In this document: positions 1 to 12,077 of the stretch, piece by piece | How positions within the stretch are numbered: the stretch's first letter is position 1 | Layout of the letters: each line of letters starts with the position of its first letter | Notes under the pieces: model-generated | What the model was told of the DNA's origin: nothing | Databases searched by the model: none | Seen by the model: the letters and a program-made list of their open reading frames with translations, nothing else | Source: Aquilaria yunnanensis | Taxonomy: Eukaryota; Streptophyta; Magnoliopsida; Malvales; Thymelaeaceae | Direction: 5' to 3' | Assembly: GCA_039654915.1 (NCBI GenBank) | Contig: CM077595.1 | Location: 82,687,501 to 82,751,500 of the forward strand | DNA length: 64,000 bases | Translations under genes and position numbers: made by a program

Positions 1-2
1 CA

Positions 3-1470
3 TGGATCCCAATAGGGTTGAAGAAGTAATGGACAATGGTAATGGTGCTAGAAGAAGAGGTAGACTAGTGCTTGACTACTTCCGTCCTTAAAGGGTGGAG
101 GATCATGATAACATGATAAGATCGGTGCCACTTCGAGGGCAAACTTTCATGATTCCTAGCCATGTTCTCTAATTAGTTGAAGCATATCCATTTGAAGGAG
201 CGCTTGATGAAGATCCAAACAACCATATCAAAAGGTTTGTTCGATTATGTGATACTTTTGTATTGGAAGGTGTAAGTGAATATGCGAAAAGGATTAGACT
301 TTTCCCCTTTTCTCTTGTGGATGAAGCAATAGAGTGGTTTGAGAATTTGGAGCCTACATCAGTTCATACATGGCAAGATTTATATGATGCATTCATTCGG
401 AGGTTTTTCTCATCTCAAAAAGCTTTTGAGCTTAAGAACGAGTTGTTGGCCTTTAGGAAAAATTAATGGGAGTCACTTGTGGAAGCATGGGTGCGCTTCA
501 AGAGGATGGTGAAGAGGGTTCCAACTCAAGATATTGATCAAGCCCACCAACTTCATCTCTTCTATAATGGATTGAGTTTAAACGCTTGTTTGCAAGTTGA
601 TGTCACCGCCGATGGTTTCTAATTATTGAAAGATGTGGAGGAGTGCTTTGAATTGTTAAACCACATGGCCAAAAGCCTTAAGTTTAGTGGAAAAAAGGCT
701 CCAAGGAAGAGGAGTGGTTTGTATGAGGTAGACAAGGATACATCTATCCAAGCACTAACTTTCGGCACTCACTAGCATGGTATCCAAATTGTCAAAGAAT
801 CAAGATAGGATGAAATGGCAACAAGCTATGGCTAGTGAGGATGTGGAAGAAGTAGAAGATGTGAATTTTGTAGGGTATCGGAATCCTTACCCACCCAAGC
901 AAGGAGGAAACTTCTTTCTAAGGAATCGTCAACATGAATGGTTTAACTATTCAAATCCAAAAGGTGCTATGCAGCCATAAGGTGAGACCTCTAATGAATT
1001 GGAGGCCTCTTTGAAGGACTTCATAAAGGGAATGATGGGGGAGTTCATGCATGAAGTGAGGGGGATGGCTAGCGGACAAAAAAAAAATATTTATGCATTG
1101 GAAGATGAGATGAAGACGATGCAAGCTAACACTCAAGCATCGATTAAAAATCTGGAAACACAAATGGGTCAACTAGTGACTTCTATGCGGCAACTCCAAA
1201 AATGGAAGTTTATACCTAGTGATACGGATGTCAACCAAGGGAATCTTGCCAAGCTATTACTTTAAGAAGTGGGAGGAATTTGGTGTCACAACCCAAGGAG
1301 CCAGCCACTCAAGAAGATTATCCTCTCCAATGACCCACCTTACCTGAAAATGTTGAAGATGTTCAAGTGTCACCACCAAGAGGTGAGGAAGCTAATTCGA
1401 AGGGGGAGGCAAGAAATGTGCCCATGCAAGAGGAAGCACCAAACCATATTCCTACTCTTCCATACCCCTA
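3..1470 (+). pseudogene. Athila-like gag (capsid/nucleocapsid region), broken
   Basis: The frame from the ATG at 3 is readable as a retrotransposon gag but is broken by in-frame stops near 91, 172, 464 and 620 and by frame changes near 780 and 980. The stretch 190-470 matches the classic gag core: an acidic segment followed by RLFPFSL and an ...EWFENLEP...TWQDLYDAF pattern. A Gln/Asn-rich, coiled segment with an SIKNLETQMGQL-type motif (about 1140-1180) is usual in this lineage before the protease. Structural shell protein in living relatives; non-functional here. Confidence 0.75.
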
Positions 1471-1833
1471 AAAGTTCATGCCCAAGAAGGAAGACACTCA
1501 ATTTATGAGATTTCTAGAAATATTCAAAAAATTGGAGATCAACATCCCTTTCTTGGAAGCAATAAACCAAATGCCTTCATATGCTAAGTTTCTCAATGAG
1601 TTGATCACTAAAAAGAGGAAGTTCCTTAATCATGAACTCATGTTGATGAAGGAAGAAGCAAGTGTCATTCTTCAAAGGAAGATGCCTCAAAAACTCAAGG
1701 AACCTGGGAGTTTCACTATTCCTTTAGAAATTGGGTCTTTGCATTGTGACAAGGCTTTATGCGACCTTGAGGCTAGTATTAACTTGATGCCATTATCTAT
1801 TTGTAGGAGCCTTGGTCTTGGAGAGGTGAAACC

Positions 1834-3249
1834 TGTTGGGTTTCGGGAGCCAAACAGCGCAGCGAAATTTAACCGAAACCCTCCAGGATCCAAGTGAAAC
1901 GGGGTAAACCGGGTGCTCGAAAATTTTCATACCTAATTTTTGGTTGAGATCTCTCACTCAACTGTAGAGTCGAATCACAAAACCTGAACAGTTGACGTGT
2001 TTAGGCTCTCTATGGTATCCACACGAGCCTCTCGGGATCACCACGCTTCCACCACGTCCCAGCAAATGCGTTTCTCTTGCGCTCGCAGTGCTAGCTTGCG
2101 TCCTCCAAAGAATTGCAAGAGAAGAGTGCGGCTGTCCTTTTGGGAGGCTAGAGCAAAGAGACCTGCAAATTTCTCACTAAAAGTTATATTTATAGTAAGA
2201 CTCAACTTCCAGGCCTAATGGGTTTCAAAGCCCTAATCCAATTAGGCTTTAATTTCGGGCTTAATAATGGCTCAACTCTTGGGCCCATTATTAATACGAA
2301 ATTAAAGTGAAACCATAACCCAAATAATTAGCCCATGCACTCTAATGATCCAAATAGCTCTATGTGTGCGACCCAATAGGCTATTGCCACGTTGGCAATG
2401 ATCATAAATCACATTTATGATCATAAGCAATGAGCGGTGTCTAGCAACACATCATTGCTACCCAAGTGACAAGATTTTCAGTGATTCGACTAAACCTTTA
2501 TGATCATCACCGATATATGCCATTGTCCCTTTGTCCAATATATCAAGACTAAGCACGAGACATGGAATGTGTCACTCTCGTATAGCCCAATCTTTGGTTT
2601 CTTGATTACCGAGTAGACTAACTTAAGCTGATGACATTGATATCGTATATCAACTCATCCGAGCATGGCCATGCATTTTCTAAATCTCACTCTATCAAGG
2701 GGCACGAAAATATCACTCCCATTACATAGGAGGGACAAATCCCATCTTGATCATACAAATCCCTCCGCATGATATGTGACATACCCAATGACCTCCTTCA
2801 AGTTCACTCAGTTACGAGCAACAAAGGAAAGTATCAAAGTATGTGACTTACATGTAGGGAACCTTGATGATCTTAGGTCGAAGGACTACATATACCATAA
2901 TCACTATGAGAATCACTTATGACACTCATATAATGATCCATGAAGTGTTCTCATGGTGGGTCGGTCCAGTACACAAGTTCTCCAACTTGTACCCATATGT
3001 AGACTACATATCTCATTTTAGTCTCCACATATGCTAGTCATTATGTATTATTGCAACCCGCTCCACAATAATACTAGACTAGGGACGTTTAAGAATATCA
3101 TTATTCTAGGGTTACAATTATGTTTATTACGTTGCGTAGAAACAAAACAACAAACATAATTGCTGGATTAATGCCTTAATAAAATATCATGACTCAATGT
3201 ACAAAAATACAATAATCTCATGATTGGCTTTTTTGGCACAACACTAACA
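1834..3249. mobile_element. Solo LTR number 1, TSD AAACC
   Basis: The 1416-bp segment begins TGTTGGG and ends ACTAACA (TG...CA with TGTT/AACA inverted ends). It is flanked by a perfect 5-bp duplication AAACC at 1829-1833 and 3250-3254. No protein-coding domain is seen inside. Removing it restores continuity of the protease codons on both sides, which confirms the boundaries. The family is not identified; a Copia- or gypsy-type LTR is possible. Confidence 0.85.
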
Positions 3250-3286
3250 AAACCTTCATCGATTTGTCTCCAATTGGTGGATAGAT

Positions 3287-5813
3287 TATTAGGACCATCC
3301 CTTAGTACTTGGCTTAGGCCAAGAATTTAGAGAAACACCAATTTAAAACATGAGGGACTTGATTGAAAATGAGGATAGGGGTATAAGTGCAAACCTAAGA
3401 AAGTTTGGGTTTTAAGTGTACATGGAAACTAGGCTATGATGTTTTTGGCATGAAATAAAGTTGGAGGACTACAATGCACACTTGAACTAGTGATGCAATT
3501 GAAACCATGAAACTTAAACTAATAATTTCGTCCATGCAAGAAAGTGCAAGGAGAAATGAAGAATTAGACCAATTTCTTTGGTGACTTTAATGGCCGGTTA
3601 TGATTATGTCTTCCACCAAGGTTAATATCATTATTTATATGGTTTAATTAAACTTGGTAATTGCCAAAAATATGCATGGGATAATGACCATTTTTAGCCA
3701 ATTTGATTAAAGCTTGGCAATGGAAGCCATGAATCAAGATTTGTGCCGAAATGATCATGCATTATGGTGACTAAAATGAAGCCATGGAGACTTAAGGGGT
3801 GAAATGCACCATTCAAGTTAACATGGGATTAAATGGAGTATTATACCATTTTGTTGGACATGTGTCCATGGCCGGCTGCCATGTCTCCCATTAAGCAAAT
3901 TAAACAAGTTGTTTTCGGTCTTGGTAGTGTTTTGGTTTTGATGGCCGAAACTTGAAATGTCTAGGATGCTTGCATGTTCTTGGTGTTCATGAAGAATTGC
4001 TGCCGAATTGATGCCATTTACAAGCAATTGAAGCATTGAAAGCAAGGACCAAGCTTGTTTCCTTGATTTCGGCCTAAGGTAACTTCCTTCTTCCTTTTTC
4101 CAAGCTTGGTCTTGAATATATACATGGGCAGCCGAGACATTCATGGGTGTTTTGGAATGTTGCTTCCATGTTCTTAGTGTTCTAGAGAAAAGATGAAAGC
4201 TTGAAGGTGTAATCAAGCTTGGAAGCACGGAAAGTGAAGGAAATAGTGAAGTTCATTCTCGATCTTGAAGTGTTCAAGCAAACCCGAGAGCTCAAGCTTG
4301 TGTTTAAGAAGGTAGGATTCATGTTTTACTTGCTTGCTTGGTAATTTTTCCATGAACAAGTAATTATGAGTAGCTAAGTGATAGTCAAGATGTGCTATGT
4401 GATCTTAGTTACTTGATGGGCATTATTGAAGCGATTCGGTTGATGATTTGGCTAGCTAATCAATTATGGGCATGTGTTAAAATTTCTAGTAAGGAAGGCC
4501 AACTTGCTAGTGAATTTGGAGCTCTAGTGGAATGGGAGTGATGTTGTGATGATGGAAGTGCAAAAGGTGCACATGGACACATGCTAGTGAAATTGGCCGA
4601 ATGTATCTTGTGGTGTGTGTGTGTGTTTGTGTGCTTGATTGTTTGTTTGTGTGTACTAACAAGTTGTAGGTAGCTTAGTTATGCTCATTATGTTTCAGAT
4701 ATTATATGTGTATATTGCATTTCTGTGTTTTCTATGTTTTTCTTGCAGGACAAGTAAGCTATGGAGGTTAAGTCTTGGACTTAACTAAATAGACCAATTA
4801 TGGTCGGTTGTGAATCCTACTGAGTTTAATACTCATGCCCATATATTTCTTTTTTCAGGGAAGGATATCCAGCTTGAGTAGTTTGCTTGAGTTGCTAGTT
4901 TGTGTGTTAGGTAGTACACTTATTGCTCAAGGTATGTGCCAACTCAATCTTGGCTTGATTACTTGCATTACAAGTCTTATGGTTTAAGGCCGAAACTTAT
5001 ATTCTAAGTTTTGCAGGCTTGTGTAGTTGTGGGACCAGTCTAGGTGAAGAATGGATGTATCGACTATGGCTCTGATTGTAGTGTTCACTTTCATGACCAT
5101 GAATATGGTCATTGGGTTGGTGCTTCAGTGTGTGCTGTTGTATTGCACACTTAGGTATCTTCTTGGGGAGTAAGGGTACATGGCTTGTAAAACTTAACCT
5201 TGGCTATTTTGGACTTGTAGCATCCTTGGTAAGTTTCCAAGCTAGTGATGCTTGTACTTAGGCTATTTTGTGTGTATATGCAGCCTTGTTTGTACATGGT
5301 TTTGTATGTACATATGTTGGATGCTTATGCGCCAAGTTATGTTAAGTTTATGAGCATATGGTTATGTTTCATGAAGATACCTCTTGAGATACTTTGTTTG
5401 GCCGAATATACATATGCATGGAAACCTTGATTTTCAAACTACAAAGATGTGGGCTTCTTGGTTGTCATTCATGAAAGTAGCATACTTGATGAGCACACAT
5501 CCTAGACACTTAACAGATTAAGTGTATGCCTTGCTTGTATTGCAAATTATTGATTTACAGCCTTGCCTTATGTTCCAAGTTAGTGGTTGGGCCCTACTTA
5601 AGCTACAGGTTATTGTTCTAAATAACTCATAAGCCTCCTGGGACACCTCCCAGCCCTCAGCTTAAGAAAATAAAACTTAAAACTACCTAACAAACAGCAA
5701 CTAAAATAATAGGTAGTTAATAACACCTGAACTAAGAGTATCCAAATAACTCTTGGGTAAATTGGTGAGTGGCACTGAGAGTGCACAAGCTAGGGCCTGT
5801 GTGGGGTGTGACA
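3287..5813 (-). mobile_element. Solo LTR number 2, reverse orientation, TSD TAGAT
   Basis: A 2527-bp non-coding block is flanked by TAGAT at 3282-3286 and 5814-5818. On the minus strand it begins TGTCACACCCC, a start common in plant Tekay/Del-type gypsy LTRs (family knowledge), and ends TAATA, where CA appears mutated to TA. It holds a GT-rich tract near 4614-4650 and no convincing ORF. Host protease coding resumes exactly after it. Confidence 0.75.
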
Positions 5814-6110
5814 TAGATCATTCACCTTTCCAAAAGGTGTTTTGGAGGATGTGTAGGTTAAGGTCGGCAAGTTCATATTCCCGGTAGACTTTGTAGTGTT
5901 GGATATAGAGGAAGATCGAAACATGTCAATCATACTTGGGAGACCATTACTCGCTACCGGGAAAGCTGTGATAGATGCAGAAGAAGGTAATCTTACTTTG
6001 AGACTTAATGATGAGGAAATTACTTTCAATCTTGCTCTAGCCATGAAATCTATTGATAATGTGGTGCCCAAGTGTTTTATGGTTAATGTGATTGATTCTT
6101 GTATTGAAGA

Positions 6111-8012
6111 AAAAAAAGGATTTACTGCTTATCAAGGACCCCATGGGAAGAGCAATTGTTTTTGGAAATCCATGTGGTTAGGAAGACTATGAAGTAATGA
6201 GCACCTTGGTTACCCTTGATTCTTGTGGGAAGTTGCAAGCGCCAAAGAAAAGGGTAAAGCAACTTTTATCTTGTGATCTCAAGGAAAAACCTCAGTTGGA
6301 GTTGAAGTCATTACCGAAAGATCTCAACTATGTCTATCTTGGCAATGGGGGTTCCCTTCCAGGGATTATTTCTTCTATATTGACTACTTTGGAGGAAGAG
6401 AAATTGATTCGAGTATTGAGGGCGCATAGCGGGGCAATAGCTTGGTCCATCTCAGACATCAAGGGAATTAGCCCGGAAATTTGCATGCATAAGATTCTTA
6501 TGGAAGATGACTTTAAGCCTTCCATTGAAGCTCAAAGAAGGTTAAATCCAAAGATGAATGAAGTAGTAAAAGAGGAAATTGTGAAGTTGCTCAATGCCAA
6601 GATTATCTATCCAATCTCGGATTCCCATTGGGTAAGCCCGGTGCAAATAGTACCCAAAAAGGGTGGTACAACCGTGGTGGGCAATAATAACAATGAATGG
6701 ATTTCCACTCGGTTAGTCACCAAATGGAGAGTGTGTTTCGATTATCGGAAGCTCAACAAGGCTACCCTAGAAAGATCATTTCCCCCTTCCTTTTATTGAT
6801 CAAATATTGGATAGGTTGGTGGGGCATGAGTTTTATCGCTTTTTGGATGGGTATCCAGGTTATAACCAAATTGTGATAGCTCCGGAAGATCAAGAGAAGA
6901 CTACTTTCACTAGTCATTGGGGTACATATGCTTTCCGAAAAATATCATTTGGACATTGCAATACATCGGTAACCTTTCAACGATGTATGATGGCCACCTT
7001 TTCAGACATGGTGGAAAAAAGCATGGAGGTATTTATGGATGATTTTTCGGTCTTTGGTGATTCTTTTGATGCATGTTTGGATAATCTAGCTTTTGTCTTG
7101 AAGAGATGTCAAAAAACTAACTTAGCCTTGAATAAGGAAAATTGTCATTTCATGGTTAGCTCGAGTATAGTGCTTGGTCACAAAATTTCTTGTGAGGACA
7201 TGAAGGTGGATAGAGCCAAGATTGTGGCTATTGAAAAATTACCGCCACCCTCCAATGCGAAAGGGGTGATAAGTTTCTTAGGGCATGCCAGCTTTTACCG
7301 AAGATTTATGAAGGATTTTTCCAAGATTCCTAAGCCTTTATGCAACTTGCTTGAGAAGGATGTGTCATTTCATTTTGATGAAAGTTGTTTGGAAGCATTC
7401 AAGATCTTGAAGGAGAAATTGGTGAGTGCACGGGTGGTGGTAGCACCCAATTGGGATGAACCTTTTGAAATCATGTGTGATGCTAGCAATTTTCACTGTG
7501 GGAGCGATGTTGGGTCAAAGAAAGGAAAAGATTTTTTGAGTTCTTTATTACACTAGAAAAACCTTGGATAGAGCTCAACAAAATTACACCACAATAGAGA
7601 ATGAGCTCTTGGCGGTGGTTTATGCGGTGGACAAGTTCAGTCTTACAACATGGGTTCTAAAGCTATGATTCACACCGATCATGCGGAAATTAGATATTTG
7701 TTTACCAAGAAGGATGCCAAACCAAGACTTATAAGATGGATTCTTTTGCTTCAAGAATTTGATTTGGAGGTGAAGGACAAGAAAGGATGTGAGAATCTTA
7801 TGGCTGACCACTTATCTAGATTGGAAGGCCAAGCACATACTTTAGAGAGACCTATTCAAGAGCAGTTCCTGGATGAAAGTCTATTCAAAGTGGAAGGTAA
7901 GATGCCATGGTATGCGGATTATGTCAATTATCTAGCTTGTGGAGTCTTGCCACCAAACTTGTCTTACCAAGAAAAGAAGAAGTTTCAAGCAGATGTCAAA
8001 CATTATCTTTAG
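6111..8012 (+). pseudogene. Athila-like reverse transcriptase and RNase H, broken
   Basis: 6197-6799 is the pre-RT linker and RT finger region (..VSPVQIVPKKGG.. and a CFDYRKLNKAT motif). 6807-7556 carries the palm with the FMDDF catalytic motif near 7030-7045, then the thumb and connection (SFLGHASFYRRFMKDFS). RNase H follows from about 7440 (MCDAS) to 8012 (DHLSRLEG). Frame breaks occur at 6193, 6800, 7555 and 7600-7650. The enzyme would copy element RNA into DNA in virus-like particles; this copy cannot be translated as one protein. Confidence 0.85.
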
Positions 8013-9192
8013 GATGAGCCTCTCCTCTTTCGCCGATGTACTGACCAAATTATAAGGAGGTGCATATCAAATGAGGAGGTAAAGGATGTTCTCCACCATT
8101 GTCACTCCTCACCATGTGGCGGTCACTTTCGAGCTTCCAAGACGACAAGTAAGGTATTGCAAACCGGCTATTATTGGCGATCTTTATTTAAGGATGCATA
8201 TACCTTTGTGAAGACATGTGCTAGATGCCAAAGGTTAGGGAATATTTCTAAGAGAGATGAAATGCCATTGCAAAATATTCTTGAGGTAGAAGTGTTTAAT
8301 TTATGAGGTATAGATTTTATGGGTCTTTTTCCTCCCTTATTTGGTAATCATTATATTTTGCTTATGGTTGATTATGTTTCTAAATGGGTGGAAGCCATTG
8401 CCACCCCTTCTTGTGAGGCTAATGTGGTTGTCAAGTTCCTTCAAAGGAATATTTTTGCAAGGTTTGGAACACCTAGAACAATTATCTCCGATGAGGGATC
8501 ACACTTCATCAACAAGACTTTGGCTCAAGCTCTAGTGAAGTATGGTGTGCGGTATAAAGTGTCCCTCCCTTATCACCCACAAACGAATGGCCAAGCCAAA
8601 ATTTCAAACCGGGAGATCAAGAAAATATTGGAAAAGACTGTGGCCATCAATCAAACATATTGGTCACAAAAGTTGAGTGATGCACTTTAGGCGTATCGAA
8701 CGGCATTCAAGACACCTATTAGAATGTCTCCGTATCGACTTATGTTTGAGAAGGCTTGCTACTTAACGGTGGAGTTGGAGCACAAGTCATGTTGGGCGGT
8801 GAAGAAGATGAATTTTGAGCTGAAAAGTGCCCAAAAGAAGAAAGTTATCCAATTGGATGAGTTCGATGAAATCCGCTTTGATGCTTATAAGAATGCAAGG
8901 GCTTACAAGGATAGAATGAAGCTTTGGCATAATAAGATGCTTGTGAAGAAGAATTTCCAACCGGGTCAAAAAGTGTTGCTTTTCAATTCAAGGTTGAGGC
9001 TTTTCCCGAGGAAAGTTAAAATCCAAGTGGTTGGGCCCGTTCGAGGTGGTTAAGGTGAAGCCATATGGAGAGGCGGAGCTTAAGGGTCACGATGGATCCA
9101 TATTTCAAGTCAATCGACAACGAGTGAAAGCCTACTATGGTGATGAACATTGGCACATTGGCCAATTGATTTTTGTCGAACCCGACTCTTGA
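8013..9192 (+). pseudogene. Athila-like integrase, broken
   Basis: An HHCC zinc-binding block (H..H..CARCQ) lies at about 8090-8235. The DDE core follows: GIDFMG near 8310, DEGSHF near 8490, and a HPQTNGQA block near 8575, where a Lys stands in the place of the usual catalytic Glu (QAKISN for QAEVSN). The C-terminal segment (..[18 protein letters not shown]) ends at 9053 in one frame; the original stop seems to be the TGA at 9190-9192 after a frameshift. Further stops at about 8304 and 8688. Confidence 0.8.
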
Positions 9193-10671
9193 AGGAATAG
9201 TCAAAGGTGCATAGCTAGAGGCGTAAAATCAAGCGCTAGTCGGGAGGCAACCCGATTTTCATTATCTTGCCTTTTCACCTCCATGAGATACTTTGTGTTT
9301 TGTTTTTGATTTTGTGGTTATTTGGTGTTTTAATGTGTTTTTGTAGGGTTGGAAAAGCCATTGGAAGGAGAAATGAGGGGATGGACAACACTAGTTCAAC
9401 TTGGGGAAGTACAATTCTTTGATTGGTCAAGTAATAAGTAAGTATAGAAAATTAAGGGGCTAAATTGCAAAACTATTAAAAACTAAGGGTGAGTTCGCAA
9501 ACGCTGGCAACACGTCGCCAGTTTGCAAAAAAATGACAGAACGTTCATGACATTGGCGACACGTCGCCAAAATTTCACCTACGTCGGCGATGCGTTGCCG
9601 ATACCTGAACTGTCATTTTTATCTCTTATGTTTTCACTTTTCTTTACTTTTTAACTCACCCCTCCATCAAAGAATCAAAGAACCTCTCAACTCTCAAACC
9701 CTAACCTTTCGTAAACCTCACGATTCAATTTTTTTGTTGGTTTTCCTCTCAAGATTTGAAGCAAGTAAGTTCCTCTTCCTATTCTTCCTCTTCTCTAATC
9801 CTTTTTGATGCTTTATTGGGTGCAAATCATGCATGCTTGCGAGGTCCTGAAATTGATTGATTGCACTTGGGTTTTATGGATTTCTTACTTGATTTTGATC
9901 TACATTGAGCATATGTATGTATTGGGAGTGTGTTATGGATTGGGTTGTGGATTTGGAATGAAAATCATAGTTAGAAAATTGCCCACAAAAAGGGCCACGA
10001 AATTTTCATGGCAATTTCTTGATGATGCTTATTCTTGTTGGTTGGTGGATTCCAAACATTTTATCTACATGGATTAGGAGTGGGTCAAGCTTGAATTCCC
10101 ACTAATTTGCTCTAGGATGCTTGAATTTAACATTTGATTGTTTCCGAAAAAGTGTAACCCAAGTTCCTCCATAAGTACTTTGCACAACAATGTAGCTTCA
10201 TGTACTTCTTGTTTATCTCAATTATTTGTATAGGTTGCATCTGGGTATTGCATATTGCAAGTTTGTACCATTGGTTTACACCCGGAAGCACGATTTTCAT
10301 ATGTAGCAAAAGCAAGAATTATGTATGGACTATGGTGGGCATTCTTGTAATAGCATGTTTATGAGCATACAACTCTTGGCCTAGGCTTTGTTCTTCATGG
10401 TGAATTGCTCGATTAGCAAGTATGTATTGTATAATTGCCTAATCCCAACGTGTTCATGCCTCACAACACTTAGAACAATTTCCTAGAATACTCAAATATG
10501 CTTGTATGAACATGAACTAGGCATTGAAAATACCTCAACTTACCATGAGCTTTTCTTGTGTAGTTTTCCAAGTTAAAGTTGTATTCGGAGTTGTGAATGC
10601 TAGTTCTTTGTCCCATAGTGTTTTATGGAAGGGAATTTGAATTGAATTTTGTGTTTGGCTTTGTAGGAAAC
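9193..10671 (+). other. Spacer between pol and the extra ORF of the Athila-like element
   Basis: No coding domain recognised. It starts with a short block containing GGGAGGCAACCC (about 9241-9252), which is often found just after pol in this lineage. Three 18-bp dyad motifs lie at 9504-9521, 9553-9570 and 9584-9601 (see findings). At 10655-10671 a pyrimidine-rich stretch ends in TTTGTAG, a possible 3' splice site just before the ATG of the next ORF. Confidence 0.6.
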
Positions 10672-12077
10672 ATGTCTCGCAAGTCAGTGCCAATTCATTC
10701 CCTTAAGGAAAAAGGACGGGGAAAAAGGATCCATGAGGAGGAGCCTCAAGAACCTCATTATGACAAGAACTGCTTTGTCTTTTCTCAGGTGCACAACTAT
10801 TTCGAGGGGTTCTCGATCCATAAGTTGACACCGGAGTGCGGCTTTGACTTTTCTAAGAAAGAAAATGAGGGTATTTTGAGAGTGGTGGAGAGGCGAGGAT
10901 GGCAGCACTGGGTTGCTCATCCTCGGGCAGAAATGCCTAAAATACTAATCATGGAGTTTTATGCGAATCTAATGGGGGCATATTATTTGAATTGCCAGGC
11001 AAATGTTTGCTTTGTGAGGACTCGCAGCGTGCACTACAATGACTCAGCTATTAACAGCTTGCTTCAGATCAACCCGCTAATTGGAGAATCAATCAAGGAA
11101 GCCACCCTTAAGCAGATGGCTCAGATAGTGTGTGGTCACCCGGTCAACTGGACATTAAACAAGGATCAGTCTCACAGGAAACTCTACTTCAGCTCCTCAG
11201 CTCTCCCACCTGAGATGAAAGCATGGAATTACTTTATCTCCTCTCACCTCGTCCCGACGAATCACGTTCGAGAGGTCACCCCGGATCATTTGGAGGTCCT
11301 ATATTGCATTATATGTGATTTCCGGATAGATGTCGGATGCCTCATCTTCAAGCATATCCTTCGTGCTGCAAAGTCGAAGTGGGTGAATCTACCATTCCCA
11401 TAGTTAATCACTAGTTTGCTTTTGGGAACCGGTGTCGACTTGGAAGACCCCTTGAAAGTATCTTTGGTCATAAGGCCAATTTCAGTTGGCAAACTCAGTG
11501 GAGCATTAGTGGGCATTCAAGAGATAGCTTCGGAGGAGGAGGAGGAAGACGCCGTTCATGAGCAAGAACAAGTTGAAGAAGAGGAAGAAGAGGAAGAGCA
11601 GTTTTAGGAGCAAGATCGGGGAGGAAATGAGCGAGGGGGACTAATGAGCAATTTGTCGACCCGGCTACCGCTACTCCGGCATCATTAGCCATGGCGCTTA
11701 ACAAGATGTACATCCTCATGAAAGAGCAGCACGATGAGTCGGTAGCCCGGTTCGAATCGGTTGGTGGTACCTTTACTTCTTTTGCTAAAGAGATGCGTGA
11801 AGGCGTATCTCTCCTCGTCGATAATCAAGAATCCCTTTCTGGCCAAGTTCGTTGGGCCCACCACCAGCAGCAGAGCCTGCCTCGGGAATACCCCCCATTC
11901 CAACCCATTCCTCATCATTTTCACCCCTCGGCATATCCATGGTACATGCCGCATCCTTCCAGCCATCCTCCCTCATTCTACCCATATTTCGAACCTCCCC
12001 GTGACCCGTCTGAGGGTCCATCTTCTTTCTCTCCGGTTGGTGGCTTTTCCGGCCACGATGACATGGGCAAGGATTAG
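10672..12077 (+). pseudogene. Extra 3' ORF of Athila-like element (plant transposon protein domain type), broken
   Basis: From the ATG at 10672 an open frame of 243 codons runs to TAG at 11401-11403. It has a basic N-terminus (GRGKR) and a central block with MEFYANL, SAINSLLQ, LPPEMKAWNYF and HLEVLYCI-type segments. That layout is typical of the 'putative plant transposon protein' domain seen in the env-like position of Athila elements. The same frame continues after the stop into a Glu-rich tract (11530-11600). A frame change leads to a Pro/His/Phe-rich tail at 11691-12077. Function unknown; env-like is only a positional name, and no signal peptide or clear membrane segment is visible. Confidence 0.65.

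Larger units (their letters stand above)
1478..6110 (+). pseudogene. Athila-like aspartic protease region, split by two solo LTRs
   Basis: Coding parts are 1478-1833, 3250-3286 and 5814-6110. The first part ends in ...GLGEVKP, the 37-bp middle part continues the same sequence (..ICLQLVDR), and the last part resumes with a ..FPKG.LEDV and ILGRPLLATG pattern typical of the retroviral-like protease fold. The active-site block reads CDLEASINLMP where relatives usually have DLGAS, so the conserved Gly is lost. The spaces between the parts are exactly the two solo LTRs plus their TSDs. Confidence 0.8.

Noticed and set aside
3818..4228. 136-codon minus-strand frame inside solo LTR 2
   Set aside because: No domain, low-complexity start, and it lies wholly within a non-coding LTR.
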